From assembly GCA_947479475.1 (NCBI GenBank), contig CANJZW010000049.1, positions 1 through 34,673 on the forward strand: a stretch of DNA of 34,673 nucleotides. The letters are read 5' to 3'. The stretch is from Chthoniobacteraceae bacterium (GTDB taxonomy: Bacteria > Verrucomicrobiota > Verrucomicrobiia > Chthoniobacterales > Chthoniobacteraceae). Position numbers and translations under genes: made by a program. This document shows, piece by piece, positions 25,547-33,835 of the stretch. A model generated the notes under the pieces. It made no database searches and was not told where the DNA came from. It saw only the letters and a list, made by a program, of their open reading frames with translations. The stretch's first letter is position 1; each line of letters opens with the position of its first letter.

Positions 25547-27496
25547 ATGGCGCCCCCTCTTTTTTCCCAAGCCGAATCCATTTACGAAATCCGCACCAAA
25601 GCCCCGGGGCCGTCGGGTGCGCTACCCCTTACCGAGTCTCTGCTCTCAACGAGCCCCAGCGGCGATATTTTTGGCATGACCCAAAACGCAGGGATGGGCT
25701 GGGATCCCTCTTGTGTCGGGGACAAGTCTTTCCTGATCCTTAGCACCCAGGGCGGTTTGCGCGCGCCCGACGGAAAACCCGTAGCGCTAGGGTATCACAC
25801 CGGCCATTGGGAAATCGGACTGTTGGTCAAAGAAGCCGCCGACGAAATCCGGCGCCAGGGCTTTCTGCCTTTTGCAGCCTACTGCTCGGATCCCTGTGAT
25901 GGCCGCACGCAGGGCACCACCGGAATGTTCGACAGTCTGCCCTTCCGCAACGACTCGGCCCTGGTTTTTCGTCGCCTGATCCGGTCCCTGCCCCGCCGGG
26001 CTGGCGTGATTGGGATCGCAACCTGCGACAAGGGACTGCCCGCGATGATGATGGCTCTTGCAGCCATGCACGATCTCCCCTGCGTCTTGGTCCCTGGCGG
26101 GGTCACGCTTCCTCCAAGCAACGGGGAGGACGCGGGCGCCGTCCAGACGATCGGGGCGCGCTTTTCCCGGGGCCTAATCACGCTTTCCGAGGCGGCTGAA
26201 TTGGGATGCAGAGCCTGCGGTTCCCCGGGAGGCGGCTGCCAGTTTTTGGGAACAGCCGCCACCTCGCAGGTGGTTGCGGAGGCGCTGGGAATGGCCCTGC
26301 CTCACTCCGCCCTCGCTCCTTCGGGCCAACCCGTGTGGACGGACCTCGCCACCCAAGCCGCGAGGGCAGTCACCCACTTGGAAAGTCGCGGCATCACCAT
26401 GCGCGACATCCTCACGCCGGCAAGCGTGCGCAACGCGATGGTGGTACACGCCGCCTTTGGAGGCTCCACAAACCTCCTCCTCCACATCCCCGCAGTCGCC
26501 CATAGCGCCGGGCTCCAACGCCCCACCGTCTCCGATTGGATCGAGGTCAACCGGCAGGTCCCACGGCTTGTCGACGTCCTCCCCAACGGTCCGAACTTCC
26601 ACCCCACCGTCCGCGCCTTCCTCGCAGGCGGCGTTCCCGAAGTGATGCTTCACCTTAGAAAAACAGGCCTGTTAGACACCGCCGTTCTCACGGCGACGGG
26701 CCGAACCCTCGGCGAAAACCTGGACGCCTGGGAAAGTTCGGAAAGACGGCTCCGATTCCGCGCACTGCTCCAGGAACTCGACGGAGTCGATCCAGACGAC
26801 GTGATCATGTCCCCCGAGCAGGCCAGAGAGCGCGGGTTGACGAGCACCCTTGTCTTTCCCGTGGGCAATCTCGCGCCTGAAGGCTCCGTGATTAAAAGCA
26901 CCGCCATCGACGCCAGCGTGGTCGACTCCGACGGGGTCTACCGCAAGGAAGGACCGGCCCGCGTGTTTGCAAGCGAAGCCGCCGCCATCGCCGCAGTCCG
27001 CGAAGGCCGCATCCAAGCAGGGGACATCATGGTCCTTGCGGGTGTCGGCCCCTTGGGTACGGGCATGGAAGAAACCTACCAAATCACCTCGGCACTCAAA
27101 CATCTTCCCTTTGGAAAAAACGTCGCACTGCTCACAGACGCCCGGTTTTCAGGCGTCTCCACTGGCGCCTGTATCGGCCACATCGGCCCAGAGGCGCTGG
27201 CCGGCGGACGCATTGGAAAAGTACGCGACGGCGACTGGATCCGCATCATCATCGACCGCTTGAACATGACGGGCTCCCTCGACCTCGTAGGAGAGGGCGA
27301 GCAACGCTTTTCTGCCGAACAGGGAGCGGCCCTGCTGGACAGCCGCCCCCGCCAGCCAGACTTCAAACCGCATCCCAAACTCCCGGCGGACACACGCCTG
27401 TGGGCAGCGCTCCAACAGGTCGGAGGAGGAACCTGGGGGGGATGCGTTTACGACGTAGAGGCCATTCTGGACCGGCTCCAGCCAAAGAGCTCTTGA
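25547..27496 (+). CDS. D-xylonate dehydratase, YjhG/YagF type
   Basis: 649-residue dehydratase of the IlvD/Edd superfamily, closest by eye to E. coli YjhG and YagF, which remove water from D-xylonate to give 2-dehydro-3-deoxy-D-pentonate. Shared segments include [15 protein letters not shown] (about 38-52), [50 protein letters not shown] and [20 protein letters not shown]. Cys117, Cys160 and Cys231 fit the Fe-S cluster positions of the superfamily. The length matches YjhG (655). The ATG at 25547 gives the expected start. No aldolase, xylose dehydrogenase or transporter gene adjoins it, so the pathway is not visible here; the neighbours are a GH63-type hydrolase and the fur-suf set. Confidence 0.9.
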   Translation: MAPPLFSQAESIYEIRTKAPGPSGALPLTESLLSTSPSGDIFGMTQNAGMGWDPSCVGDKSFLILSTQGGLRAPDGKPVALGYHTGHWEIGLLVKEAADEIRRQGFLPFAAYCSDPCDGRTQGTTGMFDSLPFRNDSALVFRRLIRSLPRRAGVIGIATCDKGLPAMMMALAAMHDLPCVLVPGGVTLPPSNGEDAGAVQTIGARFSRGLITLSEAAELGCRACGSPGGGCQFLGTAATSQVVAEALGMALPHSALAPSGQPVWTDLATQAARAVTHLESRGITMRDILTPASVRNAMVVHAAFGGSTNLLLHIPAVAHSAGLQRPTVSDWIEVNRQVPRLVDVLPNGPNFHPTVRAFLAGGVPEVMLHLRKTGLLDTAVLTATGRTLGENLDAWESSERRLRFRALLQELDGVDPDDVIMSPEQARERGLTSTLVFPVGNLAPEGSVIKSTAIDASVVDSDGVYRKEGPARVFASEAAAIAAVREGRIQAGDIMVLAGVGPLGTGMEETYQITSALKHLPFGKNVALLTDARFSGVSTGACIGHIGPEALAGGRIGKVRDGDWIRIIIDRLNMTGSLDLVGEGEQRFSAEQGAALLDSRPRQPDFKPHPKLPADTRLWAALQQVGGGTWGGCVYDVEAILDRLQPKSS

Positions 27497-27526
27497 GGAA
27501 GTTTCTCCATCCAAAGGTTCCCTTAA

Positions 27527-27541
27527 TTAGAATAATTCTTG
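27527..27541. promoter_or_regulatory. Candidate PerR/Fur box
   Basis: TTAGAATAATTCTTG contains a perfect 5-1-5 palindrome (AGAAT-A-ATTCT, 27529-27539) and matches the PerR-box consensus TTATAATNATTATAA at 11 of 14 defined positions. It sits in an A/T-rich patch 34 bp upstream of the Fur-family gene, so autoregulation and control of the downstream suf genes is likely (inference). Confidence 0.55.
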
Positions 27542-27575
27542 ATAAGGACCAGCCCGCGCGTAGGGTGTCCGGGCC

Positions 27576-28094
27576 ATGCTCCCCCAAACCGAACCTCCAG
27601 CCCGCGAGACGCCCCTCCTGAAAAAGGGCATGCGTCAAACTGAACAGCGCAAAGCTGTCTTCGAAGCGTTAATGGCTCGGGCCGACCACCCTAGCGCGGT
27701 CGAAGTTTTCATGCGAGTCAAGTACCGCATGCCCTCCATTTCGCTGGCCACGGTTTACAACTGCCTCGAAAGCCTCACTGCCACCGGCCTCGTACGCGCG
27801 GTCAACCATGAGCGCGAACCCTCCCGCTTCTGCGCCAACCTTCAGGAGCACGCCCACTTGTTTTGCTCCGAGTGCGGCTCCATTACGGACATCCCCCTCC
27901 ACACCCCCATGCCTCCAGAGCAGATTTGGAATCTCCCCGAAGGCGTGAGCATCGCTCAGCAGGAAGTTTCCTTCCGAGGCTTGTGCGCCCCTTGCGCGTC
28001 CGCCCCGAGGCAAACCTCGGCATCCAGCCGTTCCGCCTCCTTCGCCGGCGCACCAGCCGCACCAGCCGCACCGAAAGCCCCGGTCGGCAACTGA
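27576..28094 (+). CDS. PerR-like Fur-family metal/peroxide-responsive regulator
   Basis: 172-residue Fur-family transcription regulator: winged-helix DNA-binding domain (about 15-80, with [13 protein letters not shown] as recognition helix) and a dimerisation domain. Structural zinc is held by CSEC (Cys97, 100) and CAPC (Cys137, 140). Aligned with Bacillus subtilis PerR, the regulatory metal ligands His37, Asp85, His91, His93 and Asp104 become His38, Cys86, His92, His94 and Asp105. Asp at the last position is typical of PerR rather than Fur (Glu), but Cys at the second is unusual. After the last zinc cysteine an Ala/Pro/Ser-rich tail of about 30 residues is unlike the family. A candidate operator lies 34 bp upstream; sufC starts 23 bp downstream, so it probably regulates Fe-S assembly. 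The ATG at 27576 is the likely start, though the internal ATG at 27630 is possible. Confidence 0.88.
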   Translation: MLPQTEPPARETPLLKKGMRQTEQRKAVFEALMARADHPSAVEVFMRVKYRMPSISLATVYNCLESLTATGLVRAVNHEREPSRFCANLQEHAHLFCSECGSITDIPLHTPMPPEQIWNLPEGVSIAQQEVSFRGLCAPCASAPRQTSASSRSASFAGAPAAPAAPKAPVGN

Positions 28095-28117
28095 CACTCT
28101 TTCCAAACTATTTTTCT

Positions 28118-28882
28118 ATGAGTCTTGTAATCCACAATCTTCACGCCCGAGTCGTCGGGGGGCAGGAAATCTTGCGCGGGCTGAACCTCGAGATCGAAAA
28201 AGGCCGGATCCACGCCATCATGGGTCCGAACGGCTCTGGTAAAAGCACGCTATCAAAGATCATCGCCGGCCACCCCGACTACGAAGTCACTTCCGGTGAA
28301 GTTCTTCTGGATGGCACCAGCATCCTCCCCCTGTCTCCAGACGCCCGCGCCCGCGCCGGCCTCTTCCTTGCCTTCCAGTACCCCGTTGAAATTCCCGGCG
28401 TAAGCAACGCCAACTTCATCCGCGCCGCACGTCAAGCGCGTCTGGCCGAGGGGGAAGAATTGGACGCGGTTGACTACTACGGCGAGCTCTACAAGGAAAT
28501 GGACACCCTCGAAATCCCGCGTACTTTCACTGCGCGCTCCGTCAACGAGGGCTTTTCGGGAGGAGAAAAAAAGCGGAACGAAGTCCTGCAGATGGCGATG
28601 CTCAAACCCTCCTACGCCATCCTTGATGAAACAGATTCTGGCCTCGATATCGACGCCCTCAAGATCGTGGCTGCCGGAGTAAACGCCCAGCGCGGTGCAA
28701 ACGTTGGGATGCTGGTGATCACCCACTATCAACGCCTTTTGGACTACATCACCCCGGACGTCGTCCACGTCCTCGTCGGCGGACGCATTGTGCGCACTGC
28801 GGGCCCGGAACTCGCCCACGAACTCGAATCCAAAGGTTACGACTGGATCCGGGAAGACCTCGCTGAATCCGCCTCCGCCTAA
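28118..28882 (+). CDS. sufC: Fe-S cluster assembly ATPase SufC
   Basis: 254-residue ABC-type ATPase that partners SufB and SufD in building Fe-S clusters in the cytosol. It has Walker [10 protein letters not shown] (residues 36-44), the Q-loop in [11 protein letters not shown], the signature [10 protein letters not shown] and Walker [14 protein letters not shown] with the SufC-specific DETDSGLD sequence. The length is typical. The ATG at 28118 begins [10 protein letters not shown] as in the family; the longer frame upstream overlaps the regulator gene in another frame and is not conserved. Its leader, CTTTCCAAA followed by TTTTTCTATG, resembles that of sufB and has no Shine-Dalgarno. The order is sufC-sufB-sufD rather than the more usual B-C-D. 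Confidence 0.96.
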   Translation: MSLVIHNLHARVVGGQEILRGLNLEIEKGRIHAIMGPNGSGKSTLSKIIAGHPDYEVTSGEVLLDGTSILPLSPDARARAGLFLAFQYPVEIPGVSNANFIRAARQARLAEGEELDAVDYYGELYKEMDTLEIPRTFTARSVNEGFSGGEKKRNEVLQMAMLKPSYAILDETDSGLDIDALKIVAAGVNAQRGANVGMLVITHYQRLLDYITPDVVHVLVGGRIVRTAGPELAHELESKGYDWIREDLAESASA

Positions 28883-28906
28883 CCCCTTTCCAAAGAAAGC
28901 ATTTCT

Positions 28907-30319
28907 ATGTCTACCGAAGTCATCTCGCAGATCGACGTCGACCGCACCCGGGGGGATTTCCACTACCCCGAGCAGCACACCTTCGATGCCGGCACAGGCC
29001 TCTCGCACGCAACCATCGACTACATCGCCGACGTCAAAAGCGAACCCGACTGGATTCGCGAGTTCCGCCACAAGGCGCTGGACGTTTTCTTCTCAAAACC
29101 CATGCCCACGAACTGGGCGAGCAAGGATCTCGAGAACATCGTCTTCGAAAACATCCGCTATTATCTCGCCAACTCACAGCGCCCGACCCGCTCTTGGGAT
29201 GAGGTGCCTGATGACGTCAAGCGCACCTTTGAACGACTGGGAATCCCCGAACAGGAACGTAAGTTTCTCGCCGGCGTCGAAGCGCAGTTCGACTCCGAGG
29301 CTGTCTATTCAAACATGAAAAAAGCGCTCGGCGACGAAGGCGTGATCTTCGTCGGTTCCACCGAGGGGCTCAAAGAATATCCCGAGATTTTCAAAAAGTG
29401 GTTCGGGAAAGTCATCCCGACCGGCGACAATAAATTTAGCGCTCTGAACTCCGCAGTTTTCTCCGGAGGTTCTTTCATCTACGTGCCCCCGGGCGTGAAG
29501 CTAAAGCACCCTCTGCAGGCTTACTTCCGAATCAATGCCGAAAACTTCGGCCAGTTCGAACGCACCCTCATCATCGCCGACGAAGGCGCAGAATTGATGT
29601 ACATGGAAGGCTGCACAGCGCCGAAGTTTGAAACTGCCACGCTGCATTCGGCGGTGGTTGAACTCGTCGCAATGAAGGGTGCAAAAATTCAATACGTGAC
29701 CGTTCAAAACTGGAGCGCAAACGTGTTCAATCTAGTGACAAAACGAGCTGTCGCCCACGAAGAGGCGGAAGTCCGTTGGATCGACTGCAACATCGGTTCG
29801 CGGCTCACCATGAAATACCCGGGAGTCATTCTCAAGGGCCGCAAGGCGCGCGGAGAGGTAATTTCCATCGCACTCGCAAACAACGGTCAGCACCAGGATA
29901 CGGGTGCAAAGATGATCCACGCAGCTGACGAGACCACCTCCAACGTGATCTCCAAATCCATCTCCATCGGCAAGGGCCGCGCCACCTACAGGGGCCAGGT
30001 GCACATTCCAAAACACCTCAAGGGTTGTAAAAACAACACCGAATGTGACGCACTCTTAATCAACTCTACGAGTCGCACCGACACCTACCCCGCAATCACC
30101 GTCCGCGGCTCCGGAAATTCAGTGCAGCACGAAGCCTCGGTGAGCCAGGTCAGCGCGGAACAAATCTTCTACATGCAACAGCGCGGTCTTACCGAAGCTC
30201 AAGCGATGAGCCTAAGCGTCAACGGGTTCGTGAACGACCTGGTGCGTGAGTTTCCCATGGAGTACTCCGTCGAACTCAAGCGCCTCATTGACCTCGAAAT
30301 GGAGGGTTCCGTCGGTTAA
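28907..30319 (+). CDS. sufB: Fe-S cluster assembly scaffold SufB
   Basis: 470-residue SufB, the scaffold subunit of the SufBC2D complex on which new Fe-S clusters form. The right-handed beta-helix core runs through about 150-430. Recognisable segments include [40 protein letters not shown], whose last Cys matches the functional Cys405 of E. coli SufB as I recall it, and QHEASVSQ with the Glu expected to be a cluster ligand. It ends EMEGSVG as in the family. The length is normal. The start lies 24 bp after the sufC stop with a near-copy of the sufC leader; no Shine-Dalgarno. Confidence 0.97.
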   Translation: MSTEVISQIDVDRTRGDFHYPEQHTFDAGTGLSHATIDYIADVKSEPDWIREFRHKALDVFFSKPMPTNWASKDLENIVFENIRYYLANSQRPTRSWDEVPDDVKRTFERLGIPEQERKFLAGVEAQFDSEAVYSNMKKALGDEGVIFVGSTEGLKEYPEIFKKWFGKVIPTGDNKFSALNSAVFSGGSFIYVPPGVKLKHPLQAYFRINAENFGQFERTLIIADEGAELMYMEGCTAPKFETATLHSAVVELVAMKGAKIQYVTVQNWSANVFNLVTKRAVAHEEAEVRWIDCNIGSRLTMKYPGVILKGRKARGEVISIALANNGQHQDTGAKMIHAADETTSNVISKSISIGKGRATYRGQVHIPKHLKGCKNNTECDALLINSTSRTDTYPAITVRGSGNSVQHEASVSQVSAEQIFYMQQRGLTEAQAMSLSVNGFVNDLVREFPMEYSVELKRLIDLEMEGSVG

Positions 30320-30435
30320 TCCCGCCGTCCTTACAAAACTTCTCCCCCGCATCGCTGAAGACTGCAGTGTTTTTTTACATCTCGGCTTCGCGGATTCCTT
30401 AAGCCCGGGCTGCAAGCCAGCCCAGACCCTTCTTC

Positions 30436-31722
30436 ATGACTGATTCTCTTCTCCAAGACGCACCGGCGTCGGCTACCCTTCCAGAATGGTTTCGCAGTAC
30501 CAAGACGGCGGCCGCCTCAGCCTTTGAGACCCTCCCCATGCCAACGCGCCGGGACGAGTTCTGGCGCTTCTGCAACATCAAAGCTTTCGACCCTCAGGAT
30601 TTCACGCCCGCCAGACCCGTGGCCCGCGAAATCAGCGCAGAGCTTGTCGCGGCTTCCAACGGACTCAAAACCTCGCTGGGCTCGTTCGTTTTTGCAAACG
30701 ACCAACTTGTCGCTCGTCGCGCCGCCCCCGAACTGGCCAAGGCGGGCGTTGTCTGGCTTCCTCTTTCCGAGGCTCTTGTTTCCCACTCTGATCTTGTGGC
30801 CCGCTACTTTATGCAAACCGATTCCGTTTTGGGATCGGCGAAGTTTCAGGCGCTCCACGGGGCATCGGTCAAGGAAGGTTCCTTTTTATACGTACCGAAG
30901 GGTGTACGTCTCTCTGCTCCCTTGGAAGCCTTTCATTGGCTCGCCGGTTCCGGGCAGGCCGTCTTTCCGCACACAATCATCGTGGCGGAGGAGGATAGCT
31001 CGGTGACTTTGGTGGACTGGTTCAAATCGGCTGGAGAAGCCCGCAACATGGCCTGCGGCGTCAACGACCTGCACGTCGGATCCGGAGCAGAAGTGCGCTA
31101 CGTTTCCGTCCAGGAATGGTGCCGCCAAACTGTCTCGCTACACACCAATGCCACAACCGTCGCCAAGCGCGGTTCGTCAATCCATTTGGGGCTCCATCTG
31201 GGGGGCGCCTTTTCCCGAAGCGAGAGCCTCAGCAGACTCACGGGCGCTGCGGCCCGTTGCGACATGCTCGCAGCCACCGTTGCCGACTCTGCACAAGAAT
31301 TCGACCAACGCACGCTACAGGACCATCGTTCGCCGGAAACCTACAGCGATCTTTTGTACAAAAACACCCTGTACGATCAGGCAAAGACGACCGTCTCGGG
31401 CCTCATCCGCGTTGAACCACATGCCCACAAGTCGGATGCCTTCCAGAAAGTACGCAACCTCATTCTCAGTCCCGATGCTGAGGCAAACTCCCTGCCCGGC
31501 TTGGAAATTTTAGCCGATGACGTTCGCTGTTCACACGGTGCAACCACCGGAGAAATCGATGCCGAGGAGTTGTTTTATATGCAGTCGCGTGGAATTCCCG
31601 CCCGCGACGCCTACCGCCTGATCACCTACGGCTTTCTCAACGAAGTCTTGGAGCGTTTCCCCTGCGATACCGTCCGTGAAACCCTTCAGGAGACCCTTCG
31701 CGCCCGCCTGCGATCTCACTGA
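30436..31722 (+). CDS. sufD: Fe-S cluster assembly protein SufD
   Basis: 428-residue SufD, the partner of SufB in the SufBC2D scaffold, required for iron loading. The N-terminal helical domain (LPMPTRRDEFWRFCNI, about 33-48) is followed by a beta-helix and the conserved RCSHGATTGEID (about 360-371), containing the Cys and His known to matter in E. coli SufD. It ends with the FYMQSRGIPARDAYRLITYGF segment shared with SufB. It starts 116 bp after sufB, a larger gap than elsewhere in the set, with a small GC hairpin (GGGCT...AGCCC, 30404-30420). No cysteine desulfurase (sufS) or sulfur carrier (sufE/sufU) gene follows; the next genes are unrelated. Confidence 0.94.
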   Translation: MTDSLLQDAPASATLPEWFRSTKTAAASAFETLPMPTRRDEFWRFCNIKAFDPQDFTPARPVAREISAELVAASNGLKTSLGSFVFANDQLVARRAAPELAKAGVVWLPLSEALVSHSDLVARYFMQTDSVLGSAKFQALHGASVKEGSFLYVPKGVRLSAPLEAFHWLAGSGQAVFPHTIIVAEEDSSVTLVDWFKSAGEARNMACGVNDLHVGSGAEVRYVSVQEWCRQTVSLHTNATTVAKRGSSIHLGLHLGGAFSRSESLSRLTGAAARCDMLAATVADSAQEFDQRTLQDHRSPETYSDLLYKNTLYDQAKTTVSGLIRVEPHAHKSDAFQKVRNLILSPDAEANSLPGLEILADDVRCSHGATTGEIDAEELFYMQSRGIPARDAYRLITYGFLNEVLERFPCDTVRETLQETLRARLRSH

Positions 31723-31770
31723 AACGGGTGGTGCAGCTAAAAATTGGAAAGAGATTTTTTTGGATGGAAG

Positions 31771-31917
31771 TTAGGCGCCGCCGCCAGGCTTAGCCGCCGA
31801 TGGCTTTGAGCGTGCACGGTGCCGCTCATTCATCACAGCCGCTGACTCTGAGTCAGCTCCCTCAGTTACTAAGGGTGCGAGGAGCACAAGAGCAAAGAGA
31901 GACCAGAAGAGCTTCAT
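31771..31917 (-). CDS. Small secreted peptide
   Basis: 48-residue frame starting MKLFWSLFALVLLAPLVTEG, a good signal peptide (Lys at position 2, hydrophobic 3-16) with likely cleavage near residue 20. The remaining 28 residues are charged and Pro/Gly-rich (ERHRARSKPSAAKPGGGA at the end). No homologue is recognised. The ATG at 31917 was preferred to the longer frame from 32067 because it starts the signal peptide. It is convergent with sufD, whose stop lies 48 bp away. There is no Shine-Dalgarno, as for many genes here. Small signal-peptide proteins of this kind are often overlooked; that it is expressed is inference. Confidence 0.45.
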   Translation of the reverse strand: MKLFWSLFALVLLAPLVTEGADSESAAVMNERHRARSKPSAAKPGGGA

Positions 31918-32204
31918 CTTAGGAAAGGGAAGAGGATGCCCGGTCCTGAAAATGCTTTCAGCAGCAAGGCTTTGAGGAAAAATAGATTTTCGCGGTATGG
32001 AACATAGCTTCTTCGCGACAACAGGATCATGTTTTGAGCCAAAACTTAGGCCATTATCACCGACCATGCGTTTTACGAAAATTGCTTTTCACCCCCCGGC
32101 ACGAATTCTTCAGCCCGGACTAGGGAGCGTTAAAGACGCGTGAAACTGGAGTGTCACCTCCCCGTACGGGCACTGGCCCGCTTCATGCTCAAGCAAGGGG
32201 TGGC
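31918..32204. other. Leader region upstream of pyk with repeat copy A
   Basis: 287 bp without a convincing gene. It probably carries the promoters of the small peptide gene (minus) and of pyk (plus). The main feature is the first copy of a 42-bp imperfect direct repeat at 32092-32133, annotated separately, which reads as a short piece of a Fic-family protein. Confidence 0.5.
32092..32133 (+). repeat. Direct repeat flanking pyk, copy A (Fic fragment)
   Basis: A 42-bp sequence matching 33856-33897 at 37 of 42 positions; AAATTGCT just upstream is also shared. In one frame it reads PPARILQPGLGSVKD followed by a stop, against [15 protein letters not shown] in copy B, which continues into a Fic domain. 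The two copies bracket the whole pyk gene, 1,764 bp apart. Confidence 0.8.
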
Positions 32205-33632
32205 ATGAATCTTATGCGCGGTCCTTACAGGCACACCAAAATCATAGCGACCCTCGGACCGGCCACGGACTCCAAGGAGATGCTGGGAAAGCTGATCGTT
32301 GAAGGCGTGGACATCATGCGCCTCAACATGGCACACGCCTCTCACCAGTGGGTCGCCGACGCCATCTGGTTTATCCGGGAGGTCTCCTCCGAGATGGGCC
32401 GTCACGTGGGTGTGATGATGGATGTGAAAGGCCCGGAGATTCGGACAGGCGTGCTGGAAGTGCCGCTTACGCTGGCGGTCGGGGATCGTCTGGAGTTTCA
32501 CATAGAGGGGGCTTCCCCCACCGGGGACATTCCCTCGGTCAGTGTGAACTATCCCGGCCTTCCCGCAGACCTCGAGGTTGGCAAGATTGTCCTTGTGGAT
32601 AGTGGCCTGATCCGGATGCGCGTCGTTGAAAAGGACGCCGAGCATGTCCGTTGCGAGGTTCTCACCCCAGGTAGAATGGGGTCCAAGCGGCACATCAACC
32701 TGCCCGGAGTGTATGTTAATTTGCCCTCCCTGACCAAAAAAGACCACGACGACCTGAAGGCCGGTGTCGACGCCGGCATTGATTTTGTCGCGCTTTCGTT
32801 CGTCCGCGAGGCCGAGGACGTCCATATCCTGCGCAGGACCCTCACGGCGCTGGGATCGACGGCCAAAATCATCGCGAAGATCGAGGATCAGGCGGGGGTA
32901 CGGAATATGGTCGAGATCATCCGTGCGGCGGATGCGATCATGGTCGCGCGCGGGGATCGGGGAATCGAGATCGACTACCACCGGCTGCCGCTCGTCCAAA
33001 CGGAGTTGGTCCTAGCGTGCCAGGCGGAAGGGAAGCCGGTAATCATCGCCACCCACCTGCTGGAGACGATGATCCATTCGCCCATGCCGACGCGTGCCGA
33101 GATTTCGGACGTTTCGAACGCAATCCGCGAACAGGCAGACGCCGTCATGCTGTCCGGCGAAACCACCACGGGCTCCTACCCGTTGGAGTCTGTCAAAGTG
33201 CTCAAGGACATCATCGGGACGATGGAGCCATCCGTTCCGAAGATGCTCAACTCGAGGATCCAGCTAAAGGAGCCGAAATCCAAGATGCTGCGGTCGGCCG
33301 CGCTTCTGGCGCAGGAGCTCGGAGAGTCCGGGATCATCGTGTTCACCCGTAGCGGCTACCTTGCCTATGTTCTGGGAGCGCTGCGCGCTCGGGGCGTTCC
33401 GATTTATGCGTTTACAGACGTTGAGTCGATATTCCGGCAGCTCCTATTGCCGTGGGGGGTCGAGCCGTTCCTGATGGAGTTTTCAGAGGATCCGGAGACT
33501 ACCATTGTGAATGCGATGGCTTATTTGAAGCGCAGGGAGTGGTGCAAGCCGGGCACCTGGCTGGTGGTAATCACCAATGCGCTTGCCGCGGACAAGGTCA
33601 TCGACACAATCCAGTTACGGCAGATACTTTAG
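32205..33632 (+). CDS. pyk: Pyruvate kinase (divergent)
   Basis: 475-residue pyruvate kinase, which makes pyruvate and ATP from phosphoenolpyruvate and ADP. The ATG at 32205 follows a weak Shine-Dalgarno (AAGGGG) and precedes RHTKIIATLGPATDS. Catalytic residues are kept: Arg39, Asn41, Asp73, Lys225, Glu227, Asp251 and Thr283. Several near-invariant positions differ: RLNFSHG is RLNMAHA (Ser to Ala43), DTKGPEIR is DVKGPEIR (Thr to Val74), ARGDLG is ARGDRG, and ATQMLESM is ATHLLETM. Ala43 and Val74 replace two potassium ligands, while Glu78, the residue linked to potassium dependence, remains. The protein has a normal C-terminal allosteric domain. It is flanked by direct repeats, and a dead copy of its 3' end lies at 17996-18159. 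Confidence 0.92.
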   Translation: MNLMRGPYRHTKIIATLGPATDSKEMLGKLIVEGVDIMRLNMAHASHQWVADAIWFIREVSSEMGRHVGVMMDVKGPEIRTGVLEVPLTLAVGDRLEFHIEGASPTGDIPSVSVNYPGLPADLEVGKIVLVDSGLIRMRVVEKDAEHVRCEVLTPGRMGSKRHINLPGVYVNLPSLTKKDHDDLKAGVDAGIDFVALSFVREAEDVHILRRTLTALGSTAKIIAKIEDQAGVRNMVEIIRAADAIMVARGDRGIEIDYHRLPLVQTELVLACQAEGKPVIIATHLLETMIHSPMPTRAEISDVSNAIREQADAVMLSGETTTGSYPLESVKVLKDIIGTMEPSVPKMLNSRIQLKEPKSKMLRSAALLAQELGESGIIVFTRSGYLAYVLGALRARGVPIYAFTDVESIFRQLLLPWGVEPFLMEFSEDPETTIVNAMAYLKRREWCKPGTWLVVITNALAADKVIDTIQLRQIL

Positions 33633-33645
33633 CCGGGCCAGTGAG

Positions 33646-33682
33646 GCTCGCTTGGCCGTCGAGCGGCCGAAGTCCCGCGAGC
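33646..33682 (+). terminator. Two-tier stem-loop after pyk, REP-like
   Basis: GCTCGC (33646-33651) pairs with GCGAGC (33677-33682), and inside it GGCCG (33654-33658) pairs with CGGCC (33664-33668) around TCGAG. It begins 13 bp past the pyk stop codon. No T-run follows. It may end or protect the pyk transcript, or be one copy of a dispersed palindromic repeat. Confidence 0.45.
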
Positions 33683-33708
33683 AAAGCAGCCGGCCATGTC
33701 TCCGAGGC

Positions 33709-33724
33709 ACCCCTTGGAAGGGGT
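33709..33724. other. Perfect short inverted repeat downstream of pyk
   Basis: ACCCCTT and AAGGGGT are separated by two bases. A further hairpin (CCTGAC...GTCAGG, 33770-33789) follows. These leave the 200 bp between pyk and the Fic relic rich in secondary structure but without a gene that I can recognise. Confidence 0.4.
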
Positions 33725-33835
33725 ATCCCAGATACAGGGCGCCGCGCGTGACCGACGCCGCCCTCTGGGCCTGACAATCAAGCGTCAGGAGACGTTCGCA
33801 CGCCGAGTGAAGGCCCAGGCGCCGGGTCGACAGTC

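Noticed and set aside
27863..28117. N-terminal extension of sufC into the regulator gene
   Set aside because: SufC proteins begin at the ATG at 28118; the extension overlaps the regulator in another frame and reads as Arg/Pro-rich noise.
31739..31760. AAAAAT...ATTTTT inverted repeat after sufD as terminator
   Set aside because: The stem is only A-T pairs and would be too weak for a standard terminator.
32154..32999. 281-codon minus-strand frame over pyk
   Set aside because: It is antisense to the conserved catalytic domain of pyruvate kinase and has no family features.
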